Source: Paenibacillus sp. FSL H7-0331
GTDB taxonomy: Bacteria > Bacillota > Bacilli > Paenibacillales > NBRC-103111
Direction: 5' to 3'
DNA: 64,000 bases
NCBI RefSeq assembly: GCF_001956045.1
Contig: NZ_MRTH01000038.1
Span: 1-64,000, forward strand
How positions within the stretch are numbered: position 1 is the first letter of the stretch; the number at the start of each line of letters is the position of its first letter. Under the pieces are notes generated by a model that searched no databases, was not told where the DNA came from, and worked only from the letters and a program-made list of their open reading frames with translations. Below are positions 53,942 through 62,628 of this stretch, in pieces. The position numbers and the translations under genes are program-made.

Positions 53942-54484
53942 TTATAGTGTTTGATTCTGACATTTCCTTAAAATACACTGAACGACACCATTCATTCGAT
54001 GGTCGAGCAAAGAACCGTACGGGTACAACGCCGACTGATTCAACGTCGCTAAAAAAGACGATGGTCGCTCGTAACTAATTATGGCCCCAGCTGGATTACC
54101 GTTATCATAAAGACAAACCCGGAACGGCACAAACAAACTGGCTCTTATATCAATCGTGAGGATCGGTTCGGCGACGACTCCATTACCGACGATATACAGA
54201 ACGCATTTTTTTATACCGTTATGAAGCGAAACCAGCCGGCCTTGATCGATTTTGGAGAAGATCATTAACCCGTGGGAGCCAGCCATTTGATCGAATGCTT
54301 GCTGTACCTTATCCCAGGAAGCATGCTCTTTAACGAGCGCGGTTTCGGCGTCCCTATCCCAATGCCCCATTTTCCGCTCGAACGCAGTCACAAGCGCCTC
54401 ATAGCTCAACCCCGTAGGTATATCTTCGCGGACGGTCGTAAGCCACGAAACCATTTTGTAAGGAATAAAAGGACCGTTTGCCAT
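53942..54484 (-). CDS. DUF302-domain protein
   Basis: A 180-residue protein with a C-terminal DUF302-type fold: VQQAFDQMAGSHGLMIFSKIDQG, VLYIVGNGVVAEPILTIDIRASLFVPFRVCLYDN and AIISYERPSSFL. The function of DUF302 proteins is unknown; they are found in stress and detoxification settings. ATG 54484 has GGGGAGG about 10 nt upstream. It lies alone in the variable segment between the transposase and the EamA gene. Confidence 0.75.
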   Translation of the reverse strand: MANGPFIPYKMVSWLTTVREDIPTGLSYEALVTAFERKMGHWDRDAETALVKEHASWDKVQQAFDQMAGSHGLMIFSKIDQGRLVSLHNGIKKCVLYIVGNGVVAEPILTIDIRASLFVPFRVCLYDNGNPAGAIISYERPSSFLATLNQSALYPYGSLLDHRMNGVVQCILRKCQNQTL

Positions 54485-54510
54485 TATATCGGAATCCTCC
54501 CCTGTTAATC

Positions 54511-54666
54511 ATTTCTTACCAACATTGTATTCCTTTGCATTATCTGCAAGAACGATGTAGGGGCAAGAGGCAACCGCCTTTATTTTGTGATCGGATTCTT
54601 TTCGTTTGCAGCCAATGCGGCTTAATTTTGCGGGAATATGCCAACGAACCGGGTAAGTTAAAGTAG
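54511..54666 (+). pseudogene. Frameshifted small zinc-ribbon protein
   Basis: Two frames together encode a four-Cys ribbon: VFLCIICKNDVGARGNRLYF in one, CDRILFVCSQCGLILREYAN in the next. They would join if one T were added to the TTTT run at 54583-54586. No start codon with a ribosome site was found, so it is either a decayed remnant or a sequencing error in a homopolymer. Function unknown. Confidence 0.4.
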
Positions 54667-54826
54667 AACTTGAGCTGAAAGTACCTCGTACGAAAACGAT
54701 TCAACTAACAGAGAAAACGAGTAGCAGGAAGCGGTGGAACAGATGAATAAGCGGCAACGATTAAAATAGATACCTTCCATCTGGATTATTGCTAAAAAAA
54801 AGCACTCCAGCGGTTCGTATTATAGC

Positions 54827-55081
54827 TTGTATGCAATAGCTTGGAAGCGTCGTAGACGATTAAGCTGGGAGGGCTGGGAGCCGCTTGAGGATTTGCTGCA
54901 ATTTCGTATTCCCTTAAAGCGAAAAGCCGGAGCTCGAAAATCCTCATCTCAGCCTTGCGCCAAGGTTGCAAAAAAGGCACGGTTTCTTCATTTGAATGAA
55001 GCGCAGCATGCTGAGCTGAAGCAGACATTTTCCAAAAAACGCTGGAGATCTTTTATGATCGCATATGAGCACAAAACGTAG
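54827..55081 (+). CDS. Short basic ORF of unknown function
   Basis: An 84-residue Arg/Lys-rich frame (WKRRRRLSWEGWEPLED, KRKAGARKSSSQPC, HAELKQTFSKKRW). It stays open upstream to about 54775 without a better start, and no ribosome site precedes ATG 54827. It is not recognised. It may be the 3' remnant of a larger gene in this IS-bearing stretch. The rest of 54667-55289 holds nothing else I can identify. Confidence 0.3.
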   Translation: MYAIAWKRRRRLSWEGWEPLEDLLQFRIPLKRKAGARKSSSQPCAKVAKKARFLHLNEAQHAELKQTFSKKRWRSFMIAYEHKT

Positions 55082-55289
55082 GTAGTAAGCCTAAAATTCT
55101 TGTTACGACGAATACCCTAAGCAACAAAATTCGTGTAAAATAAAATTATTCTTTTGAAAGTGAGCTGAAAACTGATGATGTGGTCACCACTATTTGAAAA
55201 TGATGTGCCTGTAGCTATTCTCCCTTAACGGTAGAAAAACTACATCTCCGTTAAGGACAGGAATTGTCTAGAACAACGGAGGGTACAAA

Positions 55290-56162
55290 ATGAAAAACAC
55301 CTTATTAGGTTCTTTGTATTTATCACTCGCTGCAAGTATTTGGGGCGGGATGTATGTTGTGGTAAAACATGTGGTAGACTTTGTGCCACCACTTGAATTA
55401 GTATGGATTCGCTATGTAATTGCGATTTTTGCATTGCTAATTATTGGTGTTGTAACCAAACAATCATGGCGTATTGAAAAACGAGACTTTCTATTAATTT
55501 TCATGATTGGACTTATTGGAAATACAATTTCTATCATAACTCAAGAAGTGGGTACGATGCTTTCTACTGCACAAATGGGTGCTATTATTACTTCAACGAC
55601 ACCTGCATTCATAGTACTATTTGCGCGTATTATTTTAAAAGTAAAAATTACTTTTAAAAAAGCAATATCTATTATATTAGCAACAATCGGTGTCGCCACT
55701 ATTGTCGGAAATGCCGATATTGATCCATCTCTTCAGCTGGGTGGTGTATCACTGCTTATTGCAGCACTTACTTGGGCGCTTATGTCTGTTCTTATTAAAT
55801 GGATACCCAGCCAATATTCACAAATTGTCGTAACGTTCTATACTACGGTTGTAGCAATTGTTTTACTTACACCTTTTACAATTAGCCGATTACCTGAGCT
55901 TGATGTTCAAGCCATGATGCATCCATCTATTTGGGGCGGTCTTTTGTACTTGGGAATTGTTTCGACAGCATGTGCCTTTTTACTGTGGAATCGTGGACTG
56001 AGAATGGTTAACGCTTCAAGTGGCGGATTATTTTTCTTTTTCCAACCTATAGTCGGTACTTTTTTAGGGTGGTTATTATTAGGTGAACAAATTGGCTTGT
56101 CCTTTTGGATAGGTACTATATTAATTTTTATTGGTGTACTATTAGTCATTCGAGAACAATGA
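55290..56162 (+). CDS. EamA-family DMT transporter (AT-rich)
   Basis: A 290-residue protein with ten membrane segments in two EamA repeats (SLAASIWGGMYVVVKHVVDFVPPLELVWIR; then ALTWALMSVLIKWIPSQYSQ and GIVSTACAFLLWNRGLRMVNASSGGLFFFFQP). ATG 55290 follows GGAGG at 7 nt. Codons are clearly more AT-rich than in most neighbours, and it lies among a transposase and decayed frames, so recent acquisition is likely. The substrate is unknown; relatives export amino acids or metabolites. Confidence 0.87.
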   Translation: MKNTLLGSLYLSLAASIWGGMYVVVKHVVDFVPPLELVWIRYVIAIFALLIIGVVTKQSWRIEKRDFLLIFMIGLIGNTISIITQEVGTMLSTAQMGAIITSTTPAFIVLFARIILKVKITFKKAISIILATIGVATIVGNADIDPSLQLGGVSLLIAALTWALMSVLIKWIPSQYSQIVVTFYTTVVAIVLLTPFTISRLPELDVQAMMHPSIWGGLLYLGIVSTACAFLLWNRGLRMVNASSGGLFFFFQPIVGTFLGWLLLGEQIGLSFWIGTILIFIGVLLVIREQ

Positions 56163-56302
56163 TCAAAACTTTGCTATTCAAGGTCTATTATAACGGTGAG
56201 TTGATGAAGCTGTACAAAAGCAGTGTAGACGGTGAGGATTATGCCAAAACCTTTACCGGACATTTTGAGGATATTCCGTCAACACCGAAGGTAACGAATT
56301 AG
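56160..56302 (+). CDS. Very short ORF after the EamA gene
   Basis: A 47-residue frame (MIKTLLFKVYYNGELMKLYK... ending STPKVTN) whose ATG overlaps the EamA stop (ATGA). It has no known motif and no independent ribosome site. It could be the C-terminal remnant of an older gene fused next to the incoming EamA gene. Weak support. Confidence 0.25.
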
Positions 56303-56336
56303 GTAACAAATCCAATCCTTTCCATGAGTGAAAATG

Positions 56337-56366
56337 ACAAAGGAGCTGCCGCGGCAGCTCCTTTGT
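56337..56366 (-). terminator. Perfect palindromic terminator of the ABC exporter operon
   Basis: A fully self-complementary 30-bp inverted repeat, arms ACAAAGGAGCTGCCG. On the minus strand CATTTTC follows. It lies 17 bp after the stop of the second exporter gene. Confidence 0.7.
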
Positions 56367-56382
56367 GCATACTTATTATCTG

Positions 56383-58497
56383 TTACCTCGCAGTCAGCAA
56401 AGGTTTTTGCTCTTTAAATTGCAGCTCATACAATCGGTGATAGTAGCCGCGCTGCGCCAATAATTGATAATGATTGCCGATTTCCCTTAGCTTGCCCTTA
56501 TGCATAACGATAATTTGATCTGCATGCTGAATCGTGGACAACCGGTGGGCAACAATGACGGTCGTACGACCAGCGGATATATTATGCAGCGCATTCTGCA
56601 CGACCAGTTCTGTCTCGGTATCGATATTGGAGGTTGCCTCATCCAGGATCAAAATTTGCGGTTTGAAGGCAATAGCCCGAGCGAATGATAACAGCTGCCG
56701 CTGTCCGAGCGATAGATTGATACCTCGTTCACCCAGTATCGTCTCATAGCCATTCGGCAAGGTTTGAATGTAATCATCCATATGAACCATCTTCGCTGCC
56801 TGGACAACCTGCTCTTGCGTAATGCTCGTATTGTTCAGACGAATATTCGATGAGATATCGCCAGTGAACAGGAATACATCCTGCTGAACAATACTGATAC
56901 AGTGACGGAGCTCATCCAACGGAATGTCGCGTATGTCGATACCGTCCAGACGAATGCTGCCCTTTTGAATATCGTAGAAGCGATTGATAAGCTGGATAAT
57001 TGAGCTTTTGCCAGCACCTGTTGCACCTACGAAGGCAATTGTTTGTCCAGGATGGATCGTGAAGCTGACATCCTTCAATACCCAATCCTCATTATTGTAA
57101 GCAAACCACACATGCTCGAACGTAATTTCACCGCGAACCGCTGCAGGCAGACTGGTTGTCTGTACAGCATCGACGATGGATGGTTTCTCGTCCAGCATCT
57201 CGAAGATCCGCTCCGCACCTACCATAGCGGTCTGGATTTGGTTATATTTCTCGGCAAGACTTAACAAGGGCTGAAAGAACTGTCGAACATAGTGCGTAAA
57301 GGCGTACACGATACCAAACGTTATACTGCCGTCAATCACACTGCCGCCTCCATACCAGAGGAGCAAGGCGATCGATAAATTCCCCATAAACCCAATGGTC
57401 GGCTGAAATATCGAGTTAATTACCGTTCCACGCATCCCTGCACGATAGTAATCGTTATTATGTTTATCGAATTGTTCACCCTGCCGTTCCTCACGGATGA
57501 ACAGTTGGGTTATACGAATACCGGACAGGTTCTCAGCCAAAAATGAATTCAGTCTGGACAAAATAACTCGGCTTGTTCGCTGCGCTTCCCGCATCATTCG
57601 GCGGAACCAGAAGGTCATTACAGCCAGCACCGGAATGACTGCAAAGGAAAGCAGCGCCAGCTTCATACTCATTTGCATCATGATCAGGACAATGCCCAGC
57701 AGTGTAATAACATCTTTAATCAGGTTTACGATAACCTGAGAGTATAACTGGTTTAATGCCTCTGTATCCTGAGTGACCCTGACTACAAGCCGGCCCACCG
57801 GATTTCTGTCAAAATAGGACATCGACATCCGGCTCAGATGCTTGAACAGCATGTCGCGGATATTAAAAATAATTCGCTGACCCGTATACTGCAGCAGGTT
57901 GCTTTGCAAATAACTGAGTAGGGCAGCAGCGGTTACCGTGAGTAAAAACAAAACTCCAATTTTGGCAAAGCCGATATAATCCTGCTTACGAAACAAGCCC
58001 ATCATAGTTTCGTCTAGCGGTACAGCTTCGTAGATCTGATTTTCAGCAGAAATTCTTACCTTACCGGTCCCATCATCAGGCAGCAGCTTGACTTCACTCT
58101 CCTGAGTGGTTTTCCAGCCCTCTATCATATAATCCTTGTTGTCCACACTTACAATCTGAGCCTTCACTGCGCCCTGAGGAAATTTTCCCGCTTCGACATC
58201 CGAAGGTTCAATTCTTACATAATCGCGTCCATTCCATGTCGTGACCGGATCGAATACTTGCAGCTGCTGTCCCTGCGCGCTTTCCATGGATAACATCGGC
58301 TTATTTAATCCATTAATATGTCCATCAATCGCTATTTTCATCAAGTAAGGTCTTGCCAAATCGGAAACGACGATCAAAAAGGCCAGCACGATACAGAATA
58401 CAATCATTTTCCAATAAGGCTTGGCGTAAGACATCAGTCTGGAAAAGAGCTGGCTGTCCTTCATGTGCTTGAGATCTTGTTCTGTGTGGATATTCAT
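56383..58497 (-). CDS. ABC exporter half-transporter, BmrD/YheH-like
   Basis: A 704-residue fused permease-ATPase: six membrane segments (about 30-395) with a large extracytoplasmic insertion after TM1 (about 65-170, typical of YheH/BmrD), then the ATPase domain with Walker A FVGATGAGKSS, signature NLSLGQRQLLSFARAI, Walker B LILDEATSNIDTE and H-loop VAHRLSTIQ. The catalytic Glu is present, so this half supplies the competent site of the heterodimer. Its ATG overlaps the stop of the partner gene (ATGA). The predicted substrate is drugs, as for BmrCD of Bacillus. Confidence 0.88.
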   Translation of the reverse strand: MNIHTEQDLKHMKDSQLFSRLMSYAKPYWKMIVFCIVLAFLIVVSDLARPYLMKIAIDGHINGLNKPMLSMESAQGQQLQVFDPVTTWNGRDYVRIEPSDVEAGKFPQGAVKAQIVSVDNKDYMIEGWKTTQESEVKLLPDDGTGKVRISAENQIYEAVPLDETMMGLFRKQDYIGFAKIGVLFLLTVTAAALLSYLQSNLLQYTGQRIIFNIRDMLFKHLSRMSMSYFDRNPVGRLVVRVTQDTEALNQLYSQVIVNLIKDVITLLGIVLIMMQMSMKLALLSFAVIPVLAVMTFWFRRMMREAQRTSRVILSRLNSFLAENLSGIRITQLFIREERQGEQFDKHNNDYYRAGMRGTVINSIFQPTIGFMGNLSIALLLWYGGGSVIDGSITFGIVYAFTHYVRQFFQPLLSLAEKYNQIQTAMVGAERIFEMLDEKPSIVDAVQTTSLPAAVRGEITFEHVWFAYNNEDWVLKDVSFTIHPGQTIAFVGATGAGKSSIIQLINRFYDIQKGSIRLDGIDIRDIPLDELRHCISIVQQDVFLFTGDISSNIRLNNTSITQEQVVQAAKMVHMDDYIQTLPNGYETILGERGINLSLGQRQLLSFARAIAFKPQILILDEATSNIDTETELVVQNALHNISAGRTTVIVAHRLSTIQHADQIIVMHKGKLREIGNHYQLLAQRGYYHRLYELQFKEQKPLLTAR

Positions 58498-60305
58498 AGG
58501 CTGGCCCCTTCCTGAAGCACGGCAGCTTGCAGCCGTTCCATATCCTGTCCATCCTGGCGCTCTGCTTCCTGGTCGAGCTGCTGCTTATGATGTAAATCCG
58601 CATATAACCCATTGCGACGAAGCAGCTGTTCATGAGTACCGCGCTCTATAATTTTCCCTTCGTCCATGACGACAATCTGATCGGCTCCCTGAACCGATGA
58701 AATTCGGTGCCCGATAATGATCGTTGTCCGTTTGTTCATCACCGATTTCAAGCCTTCCAGTATCAAATCCTCCGTGATCGTATCGACGGCCGACAAGCTG
58801 TCATCGAAGATGAGAATTGACGGTTTTTTAATAATCGCTCTAGCAATACTCACCCGTTGACGCTGTCCTCCTGATAATGATACGCCACGCTCCCCGAGAG
58901 TCGTTTCGAACTGATCCGGAAATTCCACAATATTTTCATACACCTGGGCCACCTTGGATGCTTCCACAACCTGCTCGTCCGTATATGGATTCGGGTCAAA
59001 ACCAATATTATCGCGAATGGTCGAGGAGAACAGAAATTGATCCTGCGGTACGATACCTATCTGTCCGCGAAGCGTGGTTAACGGGATTTCGTGAATATCA
59101 TGACCGTCTATGAATAAGGTTCCCACTGGCGGATTATGCAATCTGACCAATAAATTGGTTAGTGTGCTTTTACCGCTGCCCACCCGACCTACGATAGCGA
59201 GGCTGCTGCCCTTTGGCACCTTCAAGGATATATTTTTCAGCATGGGCCGATCCTCTTCCTCGGGATAAGCAAAGGTCAAATCACGAAACTCAATTTCGCC
59301 CTCGATATGCTGGATATCCTGATTAGCGACCATATCATCAATAACCTGCGGCTGTGTATTAAAAATCTCCATGATGCGTACTTCCGACGCTTTTCCGCGC
59401 TGCATCAGGTTCACGACCTTGCCCAAATTCTCAATCGGACCCATCAACAGAGACAGATAGGTGTTAAAAGCAACGAATTGACCGAGTGTTATTACATGAT
59501 TGAGCACCATCACCCCACCCATGACGACCGATACCAAAAAGCTGAATCCGACAATGCCCGTACTTAAGGAGCCAAATAATGAGTTGGTCCGAACAAAAAT
59601 CCGGTTCATTTTGACAGCGTGTTCATTGTCTTTTTCGAACAGCTTCTGCTCCTCTTTTTCTTGGACATAAGCCTTTACGACCCGAATACCCGCCGTAAAC
59701 TCCTGGACGCGGCTTGTTAAATCGGAGATCGCACTTTGCATGTCAGCCGATTGCTTTTGAATGCGGCCATTAAAGCGATAAGCCAGAATACTAAGCAGCG
59801 GCAAGGGAAGCATGGTTACCAGTGTCAGCCAAGGATTGACTGTCGTTACCATCGCAACAACCGAGACGGCAATCAGCAGAATGGCTTCCATAATATTAAA
59901 GTATCCTTGCATCGTTACCTCGCGAATAACGCCGACATCACTGATCGCATGTGACATCAGATCACCGATCCGTTGATTATTGAAATACTGGGCCGACAGC
60001 TTTTCCCAATGCTTGAACAAATCGCCGCGAACACGTGTCTCCAGCATTCTCGATAAACGAAATAGATAAATACGGCTGGTGGAGCGAAAGAAGGCAATCC
60101 CAAGTCCAATCACGACCATCCAGACAGCAAATTGAATCGTTTCCTGAACATTCAGAAGCGAGCTCTGCAGCTTATCGGTAAATTGCCCCAAAAGCACAGG
60201 TATCAATAATTGCAGTAAACTTGAAATGGACAATAATGCAAATCCGATCAGGTAGGACCATCGATAATTCTTAATATGATTCCAAAAAATTGTTGTTCTC
60301 TCCAT
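58494..60305 (-). CDS. ABC exporter half-transporter, BmrC/YheI-like
   Basis: A 603-residue permease-ATPase. Six membrane segments (about 15-300) are followed by an ATPase with Walker A IVGRVGSGKST, signature VSLSGGQRQRVSIARAI and a degenerate Walker B LIFDDSLSAVDT: Asp replaces the catalytic Glu. That degeneracy is the hallmark of the BmrC half in heterodimeric exporters. ATG 60305 has GGGGGG 6 nt upstream; the frame to 60329 has none. No bmrB-like leader peptide was recognised in the 120 bp upstream, so ribosome-mediated attenuation as in Bacillus cannot be claimed. Confidence 0.88.
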   Translation of the reverse strand: MERTTIFWNHIKNYRWSYLIGFALLSISSLLQLLIPVLLGQFTDKLQSSLLNVQETIQFAVWMVVIGLGIAFFRSTSRIYLFRLSRMLETRVRGDLFKHWEKLSAQYFNNQRIGDLMSHAISDVGVIREVTMQGYFNIMEAILLIAVSVVAMVTTVNPWLTLVTMLPLPLLSILAYRFNGRIQKQSADMQSAISDLTSRVQEFTAGIRVVKAYVQEKEEQKLFEKDNEHAVKMNRIFVRTNSLFGSLSTGIVGFSFLVSVVMGGVMVLNHVITLGQFVAFNTYLSLLMGPIENLGKVVNLMQRGKASEVRIMEIFNTQPQVIDDMVANQDIQHIEGEIEFRDLTFAYPEEEDRPMLKNISLKVPKGSSLAIVGRVGSGKSTLTNLLVRLHNPPVGTLFIDGHDIHEIPLTTLRGQIGIVPQDQFLFSSTIRDNIGFDPNPYTDEQVVEASKVAQVYENIVEFPDQFETTLGERGVSLSGGQRQRVSIARAIIKKPSILIFDDSLSAVDTITEDLILEGLKSVMNKRTTIIIGHRISSVQGADQIVVMDEGKIIERGTHEQLLRRNGLYADLHHKQQLDQEAERQDGQDMERLQAAVLQEGASL

Positions 60306-60426
60306 CTGTATCCCCCCGCGTGTTCCCACTATTATCAGCTACTTTAACCGATCCATTAATTAACTATAGTAAGATTACCGCGATTAATATAAAGTTACCA
60401 TGGATTTATTGATCTCATATTATGGA

Positions 60427-60756
60427 CTATCTAACTTTTTCAAAATGCCAAATATTTATTTTGGAAACGCCGCCTTGAATCCAAGTATCCAAGCAGTGCC
60501 ATTCAATCGTGCGATAACGAACTGTAGCCTCATTCTCCATATCTGCCGATTGATTCGTGCCACTCTTTCTCATCTGCTTCATATGTAAGAACGTTTCACG
60601 TGTCCAGCCACTCCAAACCTCAATAAACAAGCCAGGCTGATCTACGCCTTCGAGCAGTTCCAGCTCTGGGCACTTGTCACTGACAATTTGAATCCACTGT
60701 GAATAAACTGACCTGTGTTGGGGTAATATTTGATATTCAACAAAAACTTTGGACAT
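60427..60756 (-). CDS. Conserved-looking small protein of unknown function
   Basis: A 110-residue soluble protein (MSKVFVEYQILPQHRSVYSQW, LFIEVWSGWTRETF, TIEWHCLDTW). Alternating strands and helices suggest a dimeric alpha/beta-barrel (ABM/NIPSNAP-like) fold, but I cannot name the family. ATG 60756 follows TAGGTGA at 5 nt; the frame to 60771 contains that site. It stands between the ABC exporter and the yfhP-like gene. Confidence 0.65.
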   Translation of the reverse strand: MSKVFVEYQILPQHRSVYSQWIQIVSDKCPELELLEGVDQPGLFIEVWSGWTRETFLHMKQMRKSGTNQSADMENEATVRYRTIEWHCLDTWIQGGVSKINIWHFEKVR

Positions 60757-60812
60757 TTTTTCACCTACCAAGCTTTATTTTAAATCAAAAAATGATACAC
60801 TAAAATGAAACC

Positions 60813-60856
60813 ATTGCTTACGAAGTCAGTTTTGCATACGCAAAACTTTTAGGAGG
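60813..60856 (+). repeat. Pre-Shine-Dalgarno hairpin repeat upstream of the yfhP-like gene
   Basis: TGCTTACGAAGTC, hairpin AGTTTTGC-ATAC-GCAAAACT, then TTTAGGAGG, the ribosome site of the following gene. One copy, in the sense orientation. Confidence 0.85.
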
Positions 60857-60863
60857 AAACCCC

Positions 60864-61844
60864 ATGGATAGTGGAACACATCTAGTAATTGGATTCGGGT
60901 TGGCCGGACTGGCTTATATTGATCCTGTTGTAGCGGCAAATCCTGTGCTTTCCACAGCCATACTCATCGGGACTGTTGTCGGGTCGCAAGCACCCGATAT
61001 GGACACGCTCTTGCGTTTCAAGAGCAATGCCGCTTATATCAAAAATCACCGCGGACGCTCACACTCCATCCCTGCTGTGCTCATTTGGACGGCTCTTATT
61101 ACGCTCGTATTAATGCTTTTGTTCGACGGCTTGCCTTTGGCTCATGTTGCCCTGTGGGTATTCATCGCGGTCGCCTTCCATGTGTTTACAGATTTATTCA
61201 ATACATATGGAACTCAGGCATTCAGGCCATTTACGGAAAAGTGGATTGCCTGGAACATTATCCATATTTTTGATCCGTTTATTTTCGTCTCTCATATCGT
61301 AGCGATTTTATTATGGGCTGTCCATCTGGCTGCACCTGAGATTATTTTCCCTATTTTATATGCGTGCCTGGCAGTGTATTATATATGGAGATCATGGTGG
61401 CATCATAGGCTGGAATCCAATCTGTATCACAAGGACCCCGATTATCATCCTGGTGATCGTTATATCTTGATTCCAACCTTTAACCTGAACTTTTGGCAAA
61501 TTGTCAAAACAAAGAGTGATGGACGTTTTGCACTTGGTGAATACAAAAACAACCAGATCAAATGGATTGATGAAGTGTCCTGCACCTCACACCCTGCTGT
61601 TGAGGCATCCAGGCAGCACAGTGACATTGCCGCATTCCTGTACTTCACTTCGTTCGCCTGCTCGGATTTACGCAGTCATGACTGGGGCTATGAGGTACGA
61701 TGGGCCGATGTGCGCTATCGTCACCGCAAGCAGTACCCTTTCGTCGCAGTATTGCTGCTGGATAATGAATTGAACCCGATTGATTCTTATGTAGGCTGGG
61801 TCAATGACACACGTCTGGAGAAAAAGCTGAGGGTCAACACCTGA
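60864..61844 (+). CDS. YfhP/YdjM-family membrane-bound metal-dependent hydrolase
   Basis: A 326-residue protein. The N-terminal membrane domain has the DUF457 motifs: first His in MDSGTHLVIGFG, SQAPDMDTLLRF, NHRGRSHSIPAVLIW and FHVFTDLFNTYGTQAFRPF. Conserved His/Asp residues are probable metal ligands, and about five membrane segments are seen before residue 190. A soluble C-terminal domain (about 190-326) follows. Related to Bacillus YfhP; the substrate is unknown. ATG 60864 has AGGAGG 7 nt upstream, right after the hairpin repeat. Confidence 0.87.
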   Translation: MDSGTHLVIGFGLAGLAYIDPVVAANPVLSTAILIGTVVGSQAPDMDTLLRFKSNAAYIKNHRGRSHSIPAVLIWTALITLVLMLLFDGLPLAHVALWVFIAVAFHVFTDLFNTYGTQAFRPFTEKWIAWNIIHIFDPFIFVSHIVAILLWAVHLAAPEIIFPILYACLAVYYIWRSWWHHRLESNLYHKDPDYHPGDRYILIPTFNLNFWQIVKTKSDGRFALGEYKNNQIKWIDEVSCTSHPAVEASRQHSDIAAFLYFTSFACSDLRSHDWGYEVRWADVRYRHRKQYPFVAVLLLDNELNPIDSYVGWVNDTRLEKKLRVNT

Positions 61845-61889
61845 TAGCTGATTTACAGCAATGATTGTCACCTGGACATGATGACTTCC

Positions 61890-61911
61890 GGGCTGCTGCG
61901 GCAGCCCTTTC
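61890..61911 (+). terminator. Intrinsic terminator of the yfhP-like gene
   Basis: A perfect 7-bp stem GGGCTGC / GCAGCCC with a 4-nt loop, followed by TTTCGTT. Confidence 0.65.
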
Positions 61912-61952
61912 GTTATGATGATGGCCGATCTCAATTGGCTTATGAAACGATT

Positions 61953-61984
61953 AAAAAGCCCAAGGATACAAGATCCTTGAGCTT
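61953..61984 (-). terminator. Intrinsic terminator of the SASP gene
   Basis: Stem AAGCTCAAGGAT / ATCCTTGGGCTT (one G-U) with a 5-nt loop, followed on the minus strand by a T-run. It lies just after the SASP stop. Confidence 0.8.
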
Positions 61985-62002
61985 CTATTGAAATTCGATG
62001 CC

Positions 62003-62233
62003 CTATGAGCGAGATTGTCCGCCTGCCAAAGATTGCTCTGCAATTTGTACCAGACGACGAGTAATATGGCCACCAATTGCGCCTGTATCACGAGTTGCCA
62101 TGTAACCGTAATAGCCATCCTGAGGAATTTGGATACCCAATTCTTGGGCAACCTCATACTTTAATTGCTCTAGTGCAGAAGATGCCTGCGGTACCACCAA
62201 TACATTACTGTTACGGGATTGTCCTTGTGCCAT
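62003..62233 (-). CDS. Alpha/beta-type small acid-soluble spore protein
   Basis: A 76-residue SASP that coats and protects spore DNA. It has the germination-protease site region LEQLKYEVAQELGI and the conserved DNA-binding segment ATRDTGAIGGHITRRLVQIAEQ. ATG 62233 has GAGAGGAG 11 nt upstream; the frame to 62428 runs through a palindromic leader and is not protein-like. It should be made late in the forespore (sigma-G); I could not assign the promoter with confidence. Confidence 0.93.
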   Translation of the reverse strand: MAQGQSRNSNVLVVPQASSALEQLKYEVAQELGIQIPQDGYYGYMATRDTGAIGGHITRRLVQIAEQSLAGGQSRS

Positions 62234-62278
62234 GATAATCAGCACTCCTCTCAAATCTGAATGAATAGCTTTGATGTA

Positions 62279-62294
62279 TTTGCAAGCTTGCAAA
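62279..62294. promoter_or_regulatory. 16-bp perfect palindrome between SASP and the DUF5325 gene
   Basis: TTTGCAAGCTTGCAAA, fully self-complementary, 46 bp upstream of the SASP start and 94 bp upstream of the divergent gene. It could be an operator or a leader hairpin; the partner is unknown. Confidence 0.4.
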
Positions 62295-62387
62295 CTTATT
62301 ATGTGACATCTGATAAAAAGTATACGCACCTGCTGAAAAATGTTTTTTAGATTTTCAAATATTCGTAAAAGAGGCGGAATTCCAACA

Positions 62388-62567
62388 ATGAACAAAGGTT
62401 TGGCACTCGTTTTTGCCGTCATCGGCACCCTGCTACTAACCGCAATCAGCTACGCCATGAGTATAGGTAACGGCTGGCTTGTGGGGCTGTTCTCGATTCT
62501 CTCGATCGGCTTTATCGGCTTCGGCTTTGTTGTGAAAGCCAAATTAAGAAAACGCAATGGCGGCTGA
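62388..62567 (+). CDS. DUF5325-family small membrane protein
   Basis: A 59-residue protein with two membrane segments (GLALVFAVIGTLLLTAISYAM and LVGLFSILSIGFIGFGFVV) and a basic C-terminus KAKLRKRNGG, as in the YlaF/DUF5325 group. Function unknown. ATG 62388 follows GAGGCGG at 10 nt. Its last codons form the 5' arm of its own terminator. Confidence 0.75.
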   Translation: MNKGLALVFAVIGTLLLTAISYAMSIGNGWLVGLFSILSIGFIGFGFVVKAKLRKRNGG

Positions 62568-62594
62568 GGATTCAGCACCATTGCGTTTTTTTTT
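62549..62594 (+). terminator. Intrinsic terminator overlapping the DUF5325 stop
   Basis: Stem AACGCAATGG / CCATTGCGTT followed by nine T. The 5' arm lies inside the last codons of the gene. Confidence 0.85.
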
Positions 62595-62628
62595 GAGCTT
62601 GCTATGAATAATACATTTGTACAATTTT

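Noticed and set aside
60306..60426. A bmrB-like leader peptide before the ABC exporter
   Set aside because: No short ORF with a ribosome site and following terminator/antiterminator could be identified.
62234..62340. Sigma-G promoter of the SASP gene (GTATACT near 62320)
   Set aside because: No -35 element at the right distance; spacing does not fit.
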